Made by a program: the position numbers and the translations under genes. DNA of 53,951 nt from Candidatus Brachybacterium merdavium (GTDB lineage: Bacteria; Actinomycetota; Actinomycetes; Actinomycetales; Dermabacteraceae). Below, in pieces: positions 25,987-33,785 of this stretch (position 1 is the stretch's first letter; every line of letters starts with the position of its first letter). The notes beneath the pieces are model-generated. The model saw only the letters and a program-made list of their open reading frames with translations, ran no database searches and was not told the DNA's origin. The DNA lies in assembly GCA_019118275.1 (NCBI GenBank), contig DWZH01000055.1, positions 1 to 53,951 of the forward strand. The letters run 5' to 3'.

Positions 25987-26018
25987 CCCGCCGCCCCGCC
26001 CTCACCGAAGGACACCAC

Positions 26019-26861
26019 ATGACCAGCCAGTCCCTCTATCCCACCCGTCGTCTCACCCTCGCCGCCGGCGGGGTGGGCATCGCCGCCCTGCTGGCCGCCT
26101 GCAGCAGCGGAGAGAACGGCTCCGACGGTGGCTCCGGCGGCTCGGGCGGGGAGGACGTCCTCGCCCGCATCCAGGAATCCGGCACCGTCCGGATCGGCGT
26201 CGAGGGCACCTACCGCCCCTACGCCTTCCATGACGACAGCGGTGAGCTGGTCGGCTTCGAGAAGGAGATCGCCGACGCGATCGCCGAGGGTCTGGGAGCC
26301 ACCCCCGAGTTCATCGAGACCGAGTGGGACTCCCTGATCGCCGGACTGGACGTGGACCGCTACGACCTGGTGATCAACAATGTCGGCATCACCGAGGAGC
26401 GTGAGCAGGCCTACGCCTTCTCCGAGCCCTACGCCCAGTCCATCGGCCGCATCGCGGTGCCCGAGGACTCCGATATCGAGACCGTCGAGGACCTCGAAGG
26501 GGCACAGGCCGCGCAGACCGCTACCTCCAACTGGGCCCAGCAGATGGAGGAGCTCGGCGCCGACGTGGTGCCCGTGCAGGGCTTCGCCGAGGCCATCGAA
26601 CTGGTCCTCCAGGGGCGCGCGGACGCCACCGCCAACGACTTCATCTCCTTCCAGACCTACCAGGAGGAGCACCCCGACGCCGCCTTCCGGGTCCTGGACG
26701 TGGACCTGCCCACCGACGTCACCGTCGGCGTGATCATGCAGCAGGGGCAGGACGACCTGGTCTCCGAGGTCAACTCGATCCTGGAGGAACTGATGTCCGA
26801 CGGCTCGCTGACCTCGATCTACGAGGAATGGGTGGGCGAGGACATCACGCCCGGAGCCTGA
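26019..26861 (+). CDS. Amino acid ABC transporter substrate-binding lipoprotein
   Basis: 280 residues. A signal peptide with a twin-Arg start (TRRLTLAAGG) ends in lipobox LLAAC (Cys28), followed by a Gly/Ser linker. The mature part is an SBP family 3 domain: RIGVEGTYRPYAFHDDSGEL, LVGFEKEIADAIAEGLG, YDLVINNVGITEEREQAYAF. It captures a polar amino acid outside the cell. It lies 32 bases after the PLP enzyme gene and 7 bases before the permease. The ligand is unknown; operon context suggests cystine, cystathionine or a related compound. Confidence 0.92.
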   Translation: MTSQSLYPTRRLTLAAGGVGIAALLAACSSGENGSDGGSGGSGGEDVLARIQESGTVRIGVEGTYRPYAFHDDSGELVGFEKEIADAIAEGLGATPEFIETEWDSLIAGLDVDRYDLVINNVGITEEREQAYAFSEPYAQSIGRIAVPEDSDIETVEDLEGAQAAQTATSNWAQQMEELGADVVPVQGFAEAIELVLQGRADATANDFISFQTYQEEHPDAAFRVLDVDLPTDVTVGVIMQQGQDDLVSEVNSILEELMSDGSLTSIYEEWVGEDITPGA

Positions 26862-26868
26862 CCCCTTT

Positions 26869-27537
26869 ATGCCACGACTCCTCGAGCTCTGGATCGACTC
26901 GCTGCCGCGGATGCTGGCGGCGCTGGTCGAGGTCACGATCCCACTGTCGCTGCTCTCCTTCGCGATCGCCTTGGCGATCGCGGTGGTGATGGCCCTGCTC
27001 CGGCTCTACGCACCGGCCCCGCTGAAGCTGCTGGCCTGGGCGTATGTGCAGGTGTTCCGGGGCACGCCGCTGGTGGTGCAGCTGTTCATCGTGTTCTTCG
27101 GGCTACCGACCATCGGGATCGACCTGGGCGCCTTCACCGCCGCGGTGGTCACCCTGGCGCTGAACTCGGGCGCCTACTCCTCCGAGGCCGTGCGCGCCTC
27201 GATCCTGTCGATCCCGCGCGGCCAGTTCGAGGCCGCCCAGACCCTGAACCTGTCCCGGGCGACCACCTTCCGCAAGGTGGTCGCCCCGCAGGCGATGCGC
27301 ATCGCCATCCCGCCGCTGGCCAACGACTTCATCGACCTGGTCAAGGGCACCAGCCTGGTCTTCGCCATCACCCTGATCGACGTGTTCCAAGTCGGCCGCC
27401 AGGTCGCCGCCACCACCTTCGAGCCGCTGATCATGTACACCCTGGTGGCGCTCATCTACCTGGTGATGGTCTCGGCGCTCAGCGTCCTGCAGAACCTCCT
27501 GGAGAAGAAGGTGTCCAGCCATGTCCGCAGCAGCTGA
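26869..27537 (+). CDS. Amino acid ABC transporter permease
   Basis: 222 residues with about five TM helices. It shows the HisM/GlnP-type pattern: YVQVFRGTPLVVQLFIVFFG, LALNSGAYSSEAVRASILSI, RGQFEAAQTLNLS, and the EAA loop with PQAMRIAIPPLANDFIDLVK. It forms a homodimeric channel in the membrane with the ATPase encoded next. There is no second permease gene, so a homodimer is expected. Its 3' end overlaps the ATPase gene by 17 bases. Confidence 0.93.
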   Translation: MPRLLELWIDSLPRMLAALVEVTIPLSLLSFAIALAIAVVMALLRLYAPAPLKLLAWAYVQVFRGTPLVVQLFIVFFGLPTIGIDLGAFTAAVVTLALNSGAYSSEAVRASILSIPRGQFEAAQTLNLSRATTFRKVVAPQAMRIAIPPLANDFIDLVKGTSLVFAITLIDVFQVGRQVAATTFEPLIMYTLVALIYLVMVSALSVLQNLLEKKVSSHVRSS

Positions 27538-28300
27538 CCGACCCCGCACCGACGGGCGGGGCCCCCTGCGCCTGAGCGGGATCCGTAAGACCTTCGGTGA
27601 CCTGGTGGCGCTGGACGACATCTCCCTCGAGGTCGAGCGGGGCCGCACCACGGTGCTGCTGGGTCCCTCGGGCTCGGGAAAATCCACCCTGCTGCGGTGC
27701 ATCAACCTGCTGGAGCAGCCCGACGCCGGCCGGATCGACCTGGGGGAGGGCCCGATCGACGTGGGCGGCAGGCTCTCCCAGCGCACCCTGCGCACCGTCC
27801 GCTCCCGCTCGACCATGGTCTTCCAGCAGTTCAACCTGTTCCCGCACCTGACGGCCCTGGGCAACGTGACCCTCGCCCCGGTCGAGTCCCGCGGGCTGCG
27901 CCGCGCCGAGGCCGAGCGGTTCGGACGCGAGACCCTGGCCAAGGTGGGGCTGGCCGACAAGGTCGACGCCCACCCCGAGCGGCTCTCCGGCGGTCAGCAG
28001 CAGCGGGTGGCCATCGCGCGGGCGCTGGCCATGGAACCGGACTTCCTGCTGTTCGACGAGCCCACCTCGGCGCTGGATCCCGAGCTGGCTGCCGAAGTGG
28101 TGGCCGTGCTGGCGGACCTCGCCGCGGAGGACCGGACCATGGTGGTGGTCACCCACTCGCTGGCCTTCGCCCGCCAGGTCGCCGACCGGGTGGTGTTCCT
28201 CGAGGAGGGCCGGATCCTGCAGGACGGCAGCCCCGCGGAGTTCTTCGAGAGCCAGGACGCGCGGCTGCGCCGCTTCCGCGATGTGATCGGCTCGGTCTGA
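27521..28300 (+). CDS. Amino acid ABC transporter ATP-binding protein
   Basis: 259 residues with Walker A (LLGPSGSGKSTLLR), Q-loop (VFQQFNLFPHL), signature (LSGGQQQRVAIARAL), Walker B (LLFDEPTSALDPEL) and H-loop (VVVTHSLAFAR). It is the GlnQ/HisP class that powers polar amino acid uptake. The start overlaps the permease gene, so the two are translationally coupled. With the binding protein and permease it makes a complete importer. The operon ends here; the next promoter is at 28356. Confidence 0.95.
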   Translation: MSAAADRPRTDGRGPLRLSGIRKTFGDLVALDDISLEVERGRTTVLLGPSGSGKSTLLRCINLLEQPDAGRIDLGEGPIDVGGRLSQRTLRTVRSRSTMVFQQFNLFPHLTALGNVTLAPVESRGLRRAEAERFGRETLAKVGLADKVDAHPERLSGGQQQRVAIARALAMEPDFLLFDEPTSALDPELAAEVVAVLADLAAEDRTMVVVTHSLAFARQVADRVVFLEEGRILQDGSPAEFFESQDARLRRFRDVIGSV

Positions 28301-28355
28301 GCGCGCCCCGTGACCGGTTCCCGGCCGTGTCCAGCGGGGTCACGGGAAACGCCGG

Positions 28356-28361
28356 TACAGT
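28356..28361 (+). promoter_or_regulatory. Candidate -10 (TACAGT) for the Bax-inhibitor-1 gene
   Basis: TACAGT lies 74 bases before ATG 28430 in a 129-base gap after the ABC operon. It is a reasonable TANNNT element; no -35 is evident. Confidence 0.35.
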
Positions 28362-28429
28362 ACGGGAGTCGGCAGTGCGGGGGCACCGGTTCCCGCATTC
28401 GTCCCTCTGACCACCTTGTGAGGAGCCCC

Positions 28430-29311
28430 ATGGCACGCCACAACATCGTCTTCGGCCGCGATCAGGCCGTCCAGCAGGGCCATAGCGGCCCGCAGTTCTC
28501 CCAGTCCGGACAGGGCCCCGCCCAGGGCGCCCAGTGGTCCTCGGGCTTCGCCCCGGAGCGGCCCGAGCAGCTCGAGGCGATGTACGCCCGTCCCGCCGCC
28601 ACGGGCCACCACACCGGCCGCATGTCCTCGCGTGACGCACTCAACGCCATCACCGCCACCCTCGGGACGGTCATGGTGGTCGGCTTCGTCGTGGCCATGA
28701 CCCCTGCCGTCTTCGGTTTCATCGGCGGCGCCGAGGGGGCCCAGCTCGGTCTGGTGCTCGCCACCGGCGCCATGATCGTCGGCCTGATCGGCGGCTTCAT
28801 CACCGCCCTGGTGAACATCTTCAAGAAGCAGCCCTCGCCGGCCCTGGTGCTCGCCTACGCAGGCCTGGAGGGCCTGTTCCTCGGCGGCATCAGCGGGCTG
28901 ATGGAGTTCGTCCGTCCGGGCATCGCCCTTCAGGCCGTGTTCGGCACCCTCGCCGTCGCCGGCACCGTGCTGGTCATGTACCGCTTCGGGATCCTGCGCA
29001 CCTCGCCGAAGCTGAACAAGATCTTCGGCGTCGCCATCGTCGCCTACCTGCTGTTCATGCTGGTCAACATCGGCTACATGCTGATGGTCGGCGACAGCCT
29101 GCGGACCGGCTGGATCGGGCTGGTCATCGGCGGCCTGGCCGTGGCCATGGCCTCCTATTCGCTGGTGATGGACTTCGAGGACGTCGAACGCGCCACCAAG
29201 GCAGGCGTGCCCCGCGTCTACGCCTGGCGCTGCGCCTTCGGCCTGGCGGTGACCATGATCTGGCTGTACATCGAGATCCTGCGCATCATCGCCATCCTGC
29301 GCGGCGACTGA
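28430..29311 (+). CDS. Bax inhibitor-1/YccA family membrane protein
   Basis: 293 residues. A Gln/Gly-rich N-terminal cytosolic stretch of about 60 residues (QQGHSGPQFSQSGQGPAQGA) precedes seven hydrophobic segments. These include LAYAGLEGLFLGGISGLMEF, IFGVAIVAYLLFMLVNIGYM and ASYSLVMDFEDVERATKAGV. The last helix pair carries the family's acidic motif. Bacterial members (YccA, BsYetJ) include a pH-sensitive calcium leak channel and a modulator of FtsH; the role here is not known. ATG 28430 has GAGGAG upstream. Confidence 0.93.
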   Translation: MARHNIVFGRDQAVQQGHSGPQFSQSGQGPAQGAQWSSGFAPERPEQLEAMYARPAATGHHTGRMSSRDALNAITATLGTVMVVGFVVAMTPAVFGFIGGAEGAQLGLVLATGAMIVGLIGGFITALVNIFKKQPSPALVLAYAGLEGLFLGGISGLMEFVRPGIALQAVFGTLAVAGTVLVMYRFGILRTSPKLNKIFGVAIVAYLLFMLVNIGYMLMVGDSLRTGWIGLVIGGLAVAMASYSLVMDFEDVERATKAGVPRVYAWRCAFGLAVTMIWLYIEILRIIAILRGD

Positions 29312-29337
29312 GAACATCCCGCTTCACCGTACGATGA

Positions 29338-29365
29338 GCGCCGGGCCCCGTCCGGGGCCCGGCGC
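29338..29365 (+). repeat. 12-bp GC hairpin at the presumed 5' end of the cls message
   Basis: GCGCCGGGCCCC and GGGGCCCGGCGC pair around a 4-nt loop. The hairpin begins 2 nt after a TACGAT -10-like element (29330-29335) and ends 23 nt before the GTG of cls. No T-run follows, so it is either a poor terminator of the Bax-inhibitor gene or a 5' stabilising stem on the cls mRNA. Confidence 0.55.
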
Positions 29366-29388
29366 CGTCATGAGCAGGAGGAGACGCC

Positions 29389-30873
29389 GTGGCCTTCTGG
29401 CACTGGATCCTGGACCACTGGGTGGTGGTGGGCACCTATGGCTTCCTGGCTCTGGACATGGCCCTGCGCATCGTCGGGATCATCGTGGTGCCTCGCAACC
29501 GCCGGCCGGGATCGGCGCTGGCGTGGCTGCTGGCGATCATGGTGTTCCCGATCATCGGCTTCCCGCTGTACCTGCTGCTGGGCAAGGCCGAGCTGCCCCG
29601 CAAGCGCCGCGCGAAGCAGGCGGTCGTCAACCGTCTGATGCGGGTGCGCGCGCAGGGGATCCCCGACAGCGAACTCGACGAGGACGTGCCCAGCTGGCTG
29701 CAGTCCGCGGTGCGGCTGAACCGTGAACTGGGCGCCTTCCCGCTGACCGGCAACAACTCCGCCGATCTCGAGATCGACTACGACAGCTCGATCGCCCGGA
29801 TGGCCGCCGATATCCGCACCGCCCGCGAAAGCGTGCACGTGCTGTTCTACATCATGGTGCTCGACGAGGTCACCGAGGACCTCTTCGCCGCTCTCACCGA
29901 GGCCGCCGGACGCGGGGTCACGGTGCGGGTGCTGTACGACCACTGGGGCTCCCTCAGCCACTTCCGCCACTACCGGGCCATGCGCCGTTGCTTCGACGCC
30001 CACGGGATCGAGCACTACCCGATGATGCCGATCAAGCCGTTCAGCGACGGTGCCTTCCAGCGCCCCGACCTGCGCAACCACCGCAAGATGGTGATCGTCG
30101 ACGGGCAGACGGGCTGGATGGGCAGCCAGAACATGATCGCCGCCCATTACAACAAGCGCGCCAACATCCGTCGCGGGCTGCACTGGCAGGAGACCATGGC
30201 CCGCCTCCACGGCCCCATCGTCTCGGAGCTGAACCTGCTGTTCGCCACGGACTGGTTCTACGAGTCGGGAGAGATGCTCCCGGACGAGGAGGTGGTGCGC
30301 TCCCCCCGGGACACCTCCGGCACCTACGAGTGCCAGCTGGTGCCCAGCGGCCCCGGCTTCGTGGCCGAGAACAACCTGGTGCTGTTCAACCAGCTGTTCT
30401 ACTCCGCCACTCGCCGCATCGTCGCGGTCTCGCCCTATTTCGTGCCGGACGAGTCGATGCTCGCCGCCCTGACCACCGCCGCGCGCCGCGGCGTGGAGGT
30501 CGAGCTGTTCGTCTCCGAGATCGGCGACCAGTTCCTCGTCTACCACGCCCAGCGCTCCTACTACACGGCGCTGCTGGAGGCGGGTGTGAAGATCTGGCTG
30601 TACCGGGCCCCGACGATCCTGCATGCCAAGCACGTCACCATCGACGACTCGGTGACCGTGGTCGGCTCCTCGAACATGGACATCCGCTCGTTCCTGCTGC
30701 AGATGGAATGCTCCCTGATGATCGGCGGCACGGACTTCATGGAGAAGATGCACGAGGTCGAGGAGGTCTACCGCTCCCGCAGCCGCGTGCTGACCCTGAA
30801 GGAATGGAGACAGCAGCCCTGGTACCAGTCGCTGCTGGACAACACCTGCCGCCTGGCCTCGGCGGTCGTCTGA
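29389..30873 (+). CDS. cls: Cardiolipin synthase (phospholipase D type)
   Basis: 494 residues. Two N-terminal TM helices (VVVGTYGFLALDMALRIVGI; AWLLAIMVFPIIGFPLYLLL) precede two phospholipase D domains with HKD motifs NHRKMVIVD (near 231) and HAKHVTIDD (near 411). Each is followed by the usual GS/N residues (GWMGSQNM; VVGSSNMDIRS). It condenses two phosphatidylglycerols to cardiolipin at the membrane. GTG 29389 has AGGAGGAG upstream. Many actinobacteria use the CDP-alcohol-type enzyme instead, but this PLD form also occurs. Confidence 0.95.
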   Translation: MAFWHWILDHWVVVGTYGFLALDMALRIVGIIVVPRNRRPGSALAWLLAIMVFPIIGFPLYLLLGKAELPRKRRAKQAVVNRLMRVRAQGIPDSELDEDVPSWLQSAVRLNRELGAFPLTGNNSADLEIDYDSSIARMAADIRTARESVHVLFYIMVLDEVTEDLFAALTEAAGRGVTVRVLYDHWGSLSHFRHYRAMRRCFDAHGIEHYPMMPIKPFSDGAFQRPDLRNHRKMVIVDGQTGWMGSQNMIAAHYNKRANIRRGLHWQETMARLHGPIVSELNLLFATDWFYESGEMLPDEEVVRSPRDTSGTYECQLVPSGPGFVAENNLVLFNQLFYSATRRIVAVSPYFVPDESMLAALTTAARRGVEVELFVSEIGDQFLVYHAQRSYYTALLEAGVKIWLYRAPTILHAKHVTIDDSVTVVGSSNMDIRSFLLQMECSLMIGGTDFMEKMHEVEEVYRSRSRVLTLKEWRQQPWYQSLLDNTCRLASAVV

Positions 30874-30949
30874 TCGACGTGCTGCGAGCTTGCGAGCGGT
30901 AGGAGATCGGACGGTCGGGCCCGTCTGATCGACGAGGTCGTCCAGATCC

Positions 30950-31756
30950 TCAGATCCCGGTCAGGGAGGCGTAGGCCTCCTCGGCCCCCTCCTCGTGCTC
31001 GGTCACGCCGACCGCGATCTCGGAGATGAAGGCGCTGGGCCCCTCGGGCGTGGCCACCACCACCGCGACGATCTCGGTCGAGTCGGTCCTGGTGAGATCG
31101 TGCTGGCCGAACGTGACCACCGCCCGGTGCCGGTAGCCGGGCATGCCCGCGACCGTCACCGGCTCGGTGAGCTCCTCCTGGAGAGCCCGCTCGGAGGTGT
31201 CGCCCCAGATGTGGTCGTTGGAGAACAGACATTCCACCAGGCGCTCGGCGGCCTCCTCCTCGCCGGGGTACTCGACGCCCGGCTGCCATTCGACCTTGCC
31301 GACGATCAAGGTGGACACCCAGGTGCCCTCGACCGGTGCATGGGCGGTCTGCGTGTCGTTGAGGAAGTTGACCCAGGTGTCGGTGCTGCGGTTGTCGAAG
31401 CCGGCCGGAGGGATGAACTGCAGCCCGCCTCCCCGCAGCCGCCCCGAGGGGTTCGAGGAGGTGCGCTCGTGCTCGGGGGACCAGCACCGGGCCTCGGTGG
31501 CCTCGGAGGTGGTGGTCTCCTCGGGCTCGGTGGTGCCGGAGGAGGCGGGGCCGGTGGTGACGGACTCGGAGGTCGCCGCCCCACCGCCCACGGGGCCGCT
31601 CGTGGAGGTGCGCACCACCAGATAGGCGACGGTGAGCCCCACGATCATCAGGAACACGATCGCGAAGGCGATACCTCCCACCAGCAGGGCCCCGCCCCGG
31701 CCGCCTCCGGGGCCGTGTGGCTGCTGTGGCGGGGTGAACTGCGGGCCGGTGTGCAC
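30950..31756 (-). CDS. Membrane-anchored extracytoplasmic protein, paralogue B
   Basis: 268 residues. A short Pro/Gly-rich cytosolic start (HTGPQFTPPQQPHGPGGGRG) leads to one TM helix (LVGGIAFAIVFLMIVGLTVA) and then a Ser/Thr/Glu linker. The outer domain of about 170 residues contains LQFIPPAGFDNRSTDTWVNF, ECLFSNDHIWG and PVTVAGMPGYRHRAVVTF. Spacing of key features matches the upstream neighbour (RGGGLQF vs RGGDLQY; VEGTW vs VEGNW; VGKVEW vs LGRVTF), so they are paralogues. I do not recognise the domain. It lies 36 bases after paralogue A and is probably in one operon with it. Confidence 0.82.
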   Translation of the reverse strand: MHTGPQFTPPQQPHGPGGGRGGALLVGGIAFAIVFLMIVGLTVAYLVVRTSTSGPVGGGAATSESVTTGPASSGTTEPEETTTSEATEARCWSPEHERTSSNPSGRLRGGGLQFIPPAGFDNRSTDTWVNFLNDTQTAHAPVEGTWVSTLIVGKVEWQPGVEYPGEEEAAERLVECLFSNDHIWGDTSERALQEELTEPVTVAGMPGYRHRAVVTFGQHDLTRTDSTEIVAVVVATPEGPSAFISEIAVGVTEHEEGAEEAYASLTGI

Positions 31757-31792
31757 GGGAGCTGCTCCTAGGGAAGGGGCCTGCGGGAGGGA

Positions 31793-32731
31793 TCAGTCGA
31801 CGACGTCCAGGCTGGCGATGATCTCCTCGAGGGCGGCCACATGGTCGGGCTGGTCGGCGGCGACGTCCGAGGCCAGCGCGCTGGGGCCGTCGGGTCCCTC
31901 GACGACCAGGGAGGTGACGATCGAGGCGGAGGAGGACTCGAGCATGTCCGGGTCCTCGAAGTGGTAGGTGGCCTGCACGATCCAGGCGGGATAGCCGTCG
32001 ACGGTCATCGACTCGGTGCGGTAGTCGGTGACCTCGGGGTTCTCCCCGAAGTGGGACAGCACCCCGGCGGTGGTGGCGTAGCACTGGAAGATGGAGGTCG
32101 CCGCGGACTCCAGACCCGGGTAGCCGCCCTCGTCCTCGGGGAAGGTGACCCGGCCCAGGGATGCGACGCTGTACCAGTTGCCCTCGACGTTGCGTCCCTG
32201 CCCCTCGACCTCGGTGAGGTATGGCAAGGGGGAGGAGCCCCAGGGATAGTCCCACCGGTCCGGGAGCGTGTACTGCAGGTCACCGCCGCGAATGGCATCG
32301 GAAGAAGTCGCGGGCGCCGCGGCGCTGTGGGATGGGACCGTGCACTCGGTGGTGGGGGCCTGGGTGAAGATCGGCGGGGGAGGGGCGATGTCCGGGTCCT
32401 CGGGGTCGGGCACGTACTCCTCCTGCCCCTCGGCGCTGCGGTCCGCGGTCGAGTACGCCTCGGGTCCGTCGTCCTCCAGGGCGGAGCGGAACACCGTCTG
32501 GGACAGCACCAGGGCGACCACGGCCATCAGCACCACACCGGTCCCGACCACGGACAGCACCACCGCCCGGTTCCGCTTCCGGCTGCGTTCGCCGGGCTCG
32601 CCGAGGGTGACCGGGCCGGAGGCGGTCTCGAAGTCCGGCAGGTCGCCGCTCCGCCCGGGAGCAGACTGGGAGAAATCCGGCAGACCGGCGCCGGGTGGCT
32701 GCGGACCGCTGCCATCCCGATTCTCGCTCAT
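31793..32731 (-). CDS. Membrane-anchored extracytoplasmic protein, paralogue A
   Basis: 312 residues. A cytosolic N-terminus of about 50 residues ends in ERSRKRNR and is followed by one TM helix (AVVLSVVGTGVVLMAVVALV). An acidic/Pro linker (DPEDPDIAPPPPIFT) then leads to an outer domain with a Cys pair (TTECTV; IFQCYATT). Segments LQYTLPDRWDYPW, NVEGNWYSVASLGRVTF and MTVDGYPAWIVQATYHF align with paralogue B. ATG 32731 has GAGGTGGCG just upstream, which decides it over the longer open frame. Function is unknown; a sensor or cell-envelope role is possible. Confidence 0.82.
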   Translation of the reverse strand: MSENRDGSGPQPPGAGLPDFSQSAPGRSGDLPDFETASGPVTLGEPGERSRKRNRAVVLSVVGTGVVLMAVVALVLSQTVFRSALEDDGPEAYSTADRSAEGQEEYVPDPEDPDIAPPPPIFTQAPTTECTVPSHSAAAPATSSDAIRGGDLQYTLPDRWDYPWGSSPLPYLTEVEGQGRNVEGNWYSVASLGRVTFPEDEGGYPGLESAATSIFQCYATTAGVLSHFGENPEVTDYRTESMTVDGYPAWIVQATYHFEDPDMLESSSASIVTSLVVEGPDGPSALASDVAADQPDHVAALEEIIASLDVVD

Positions 32732-32880
32732 CGCCACCTCCCCGGCGTCGCGGGGCTCTCCCACCCCCTGGGGGAGCCCGCGCTCCCCGGTGATTCTCCC
32801 ACGCCACCCCAGGATAGGGACCACAGGCCCGATTGGTACTCTCCGACCATTCTGGAACCACCCCGTGGATGGAGACCCGT

Positions 32881-33756
32881 ATGCGACCACCCCTCGTCCT
32901 GACCATCGCCGGTTCCGATTCGGACGGCGCCTCCGGGATCCAGGCCGACCTGAAGACCTTCACCGCCCTGGGCGTCTACGGGGCGAGCGCGGTCAGCATG
33001 ATCTGCGCGGTCAACACCACCGGGGTGCAGGGCACTCATTACCTGCCGGGCGAGGTGGTCCGCAGCCAGATCGACGCAGTGGTCCAGGACCTGCTGGTCG
33101 ACGCCACCAAGATCGGGTCGCTGGGCAGCGCCGCAGTGGTCGAGGCGGTCTCCCAGGAAGTGCGGACCCATCGCTCGCGGATGGGTCGGATCGTCCTGGA
33201 CCCCGTGATGGTCGCGGCCGATGGCAGCGCGCTGATCTCCGCCGAGGGCGCCCGTGCGCTGCGCACCTCCCTGGTGCCCCAGGTCGACGTGCTGACCCCC
33301 ACCATGCTCGAGGCCGCGCAGCTGCTGGGCACCGGGGTTGCCACCACCATCGACGAGATGCGGGAGCAGGCGCTCGCGCTGCGGGCGCTGGGCCCGCAGA
33401 CCGTGCTCGTCACCGGGGGCCGCCTGGTGGCCGAGGACGTGGTCGACGTGCTGGTCCATCCCGGTGGCACCGACCTGCTGCGCGCCGAACGGATCCCTGA
33501 GCGCCGGGTGCGCGGGGCCGGCACCACGCTGTCGGCCGCGATCGCGGCGCAGCTGGCCCGGATCGCGGAGTTCGACCGCGCCGGCGAGCTGGCGGAGATC
33601 GGGGAGGAGGGCACTGACGACGACATGGTCACCATTGTCGCCTCGGCACGGGAGTTCCTGGCCAGCGCTGTCGAGAACGCCGATGACTGGCAGGTCTCCC
33701 AGCGGCCCGGGGGCCACGGCCCGCTGAACCATCTGATCACGCTGGACGGGGACTAG
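32881..33756 (+). CDS. thiD: ThiD-like hydroxymethylpyrimidine/phosphomethylpyrimidine kinase
   Basis: 291 residues of the PfkB/ribokinase fold. The N-terminal block LTIAGSDSDGASGIQADLKT and the LDPVMVAADGSALIS block are typical of ThiD. These enzymes phosphorylate HMP and HMP-P in thiamine synthesis; some relatives act on pyridoxal. Anomaly: the anion-hole loop usually reads GTGC-T-L-S, but here it is GAGTTLS (residues 212-218), so the catalytic-position Cys is Thr215. Activity or substrate may differ. ATG 32881 is preceded by GGAGA. An in-frame ATG at 32869 is possible. No other thiamine gene is nearby. Confidence 0.85.
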   Translation: MRPPLVLTIAGSDSDGASGIQADLKTFTALGVYGASAVSMICAVNTTGVQGTHYLPGEVVRSQIDAVVQDLLVDATKIGSLGSAAVVEAVSQEVRTHRSRMGRIVLDPVMVAADGSALISAEGARALRTSLVPQVDVLTPTMLEAAQLLGTGVATTIDEMREQALALRALGPQTVLVTGGRLVAEDVVDVLVHPGGTDLLRAERIPERRVRGAGTTLSAAIAAQLARIAEFDRAGELAEIGEEGTDDDMVTIVASAREFLASAVENADDWQVSQRPGGHGPLNHLITLDGD

Positions 33757-33785
33757 GCAGAGAGGGGAAGGGGACCAGGCAGCGG

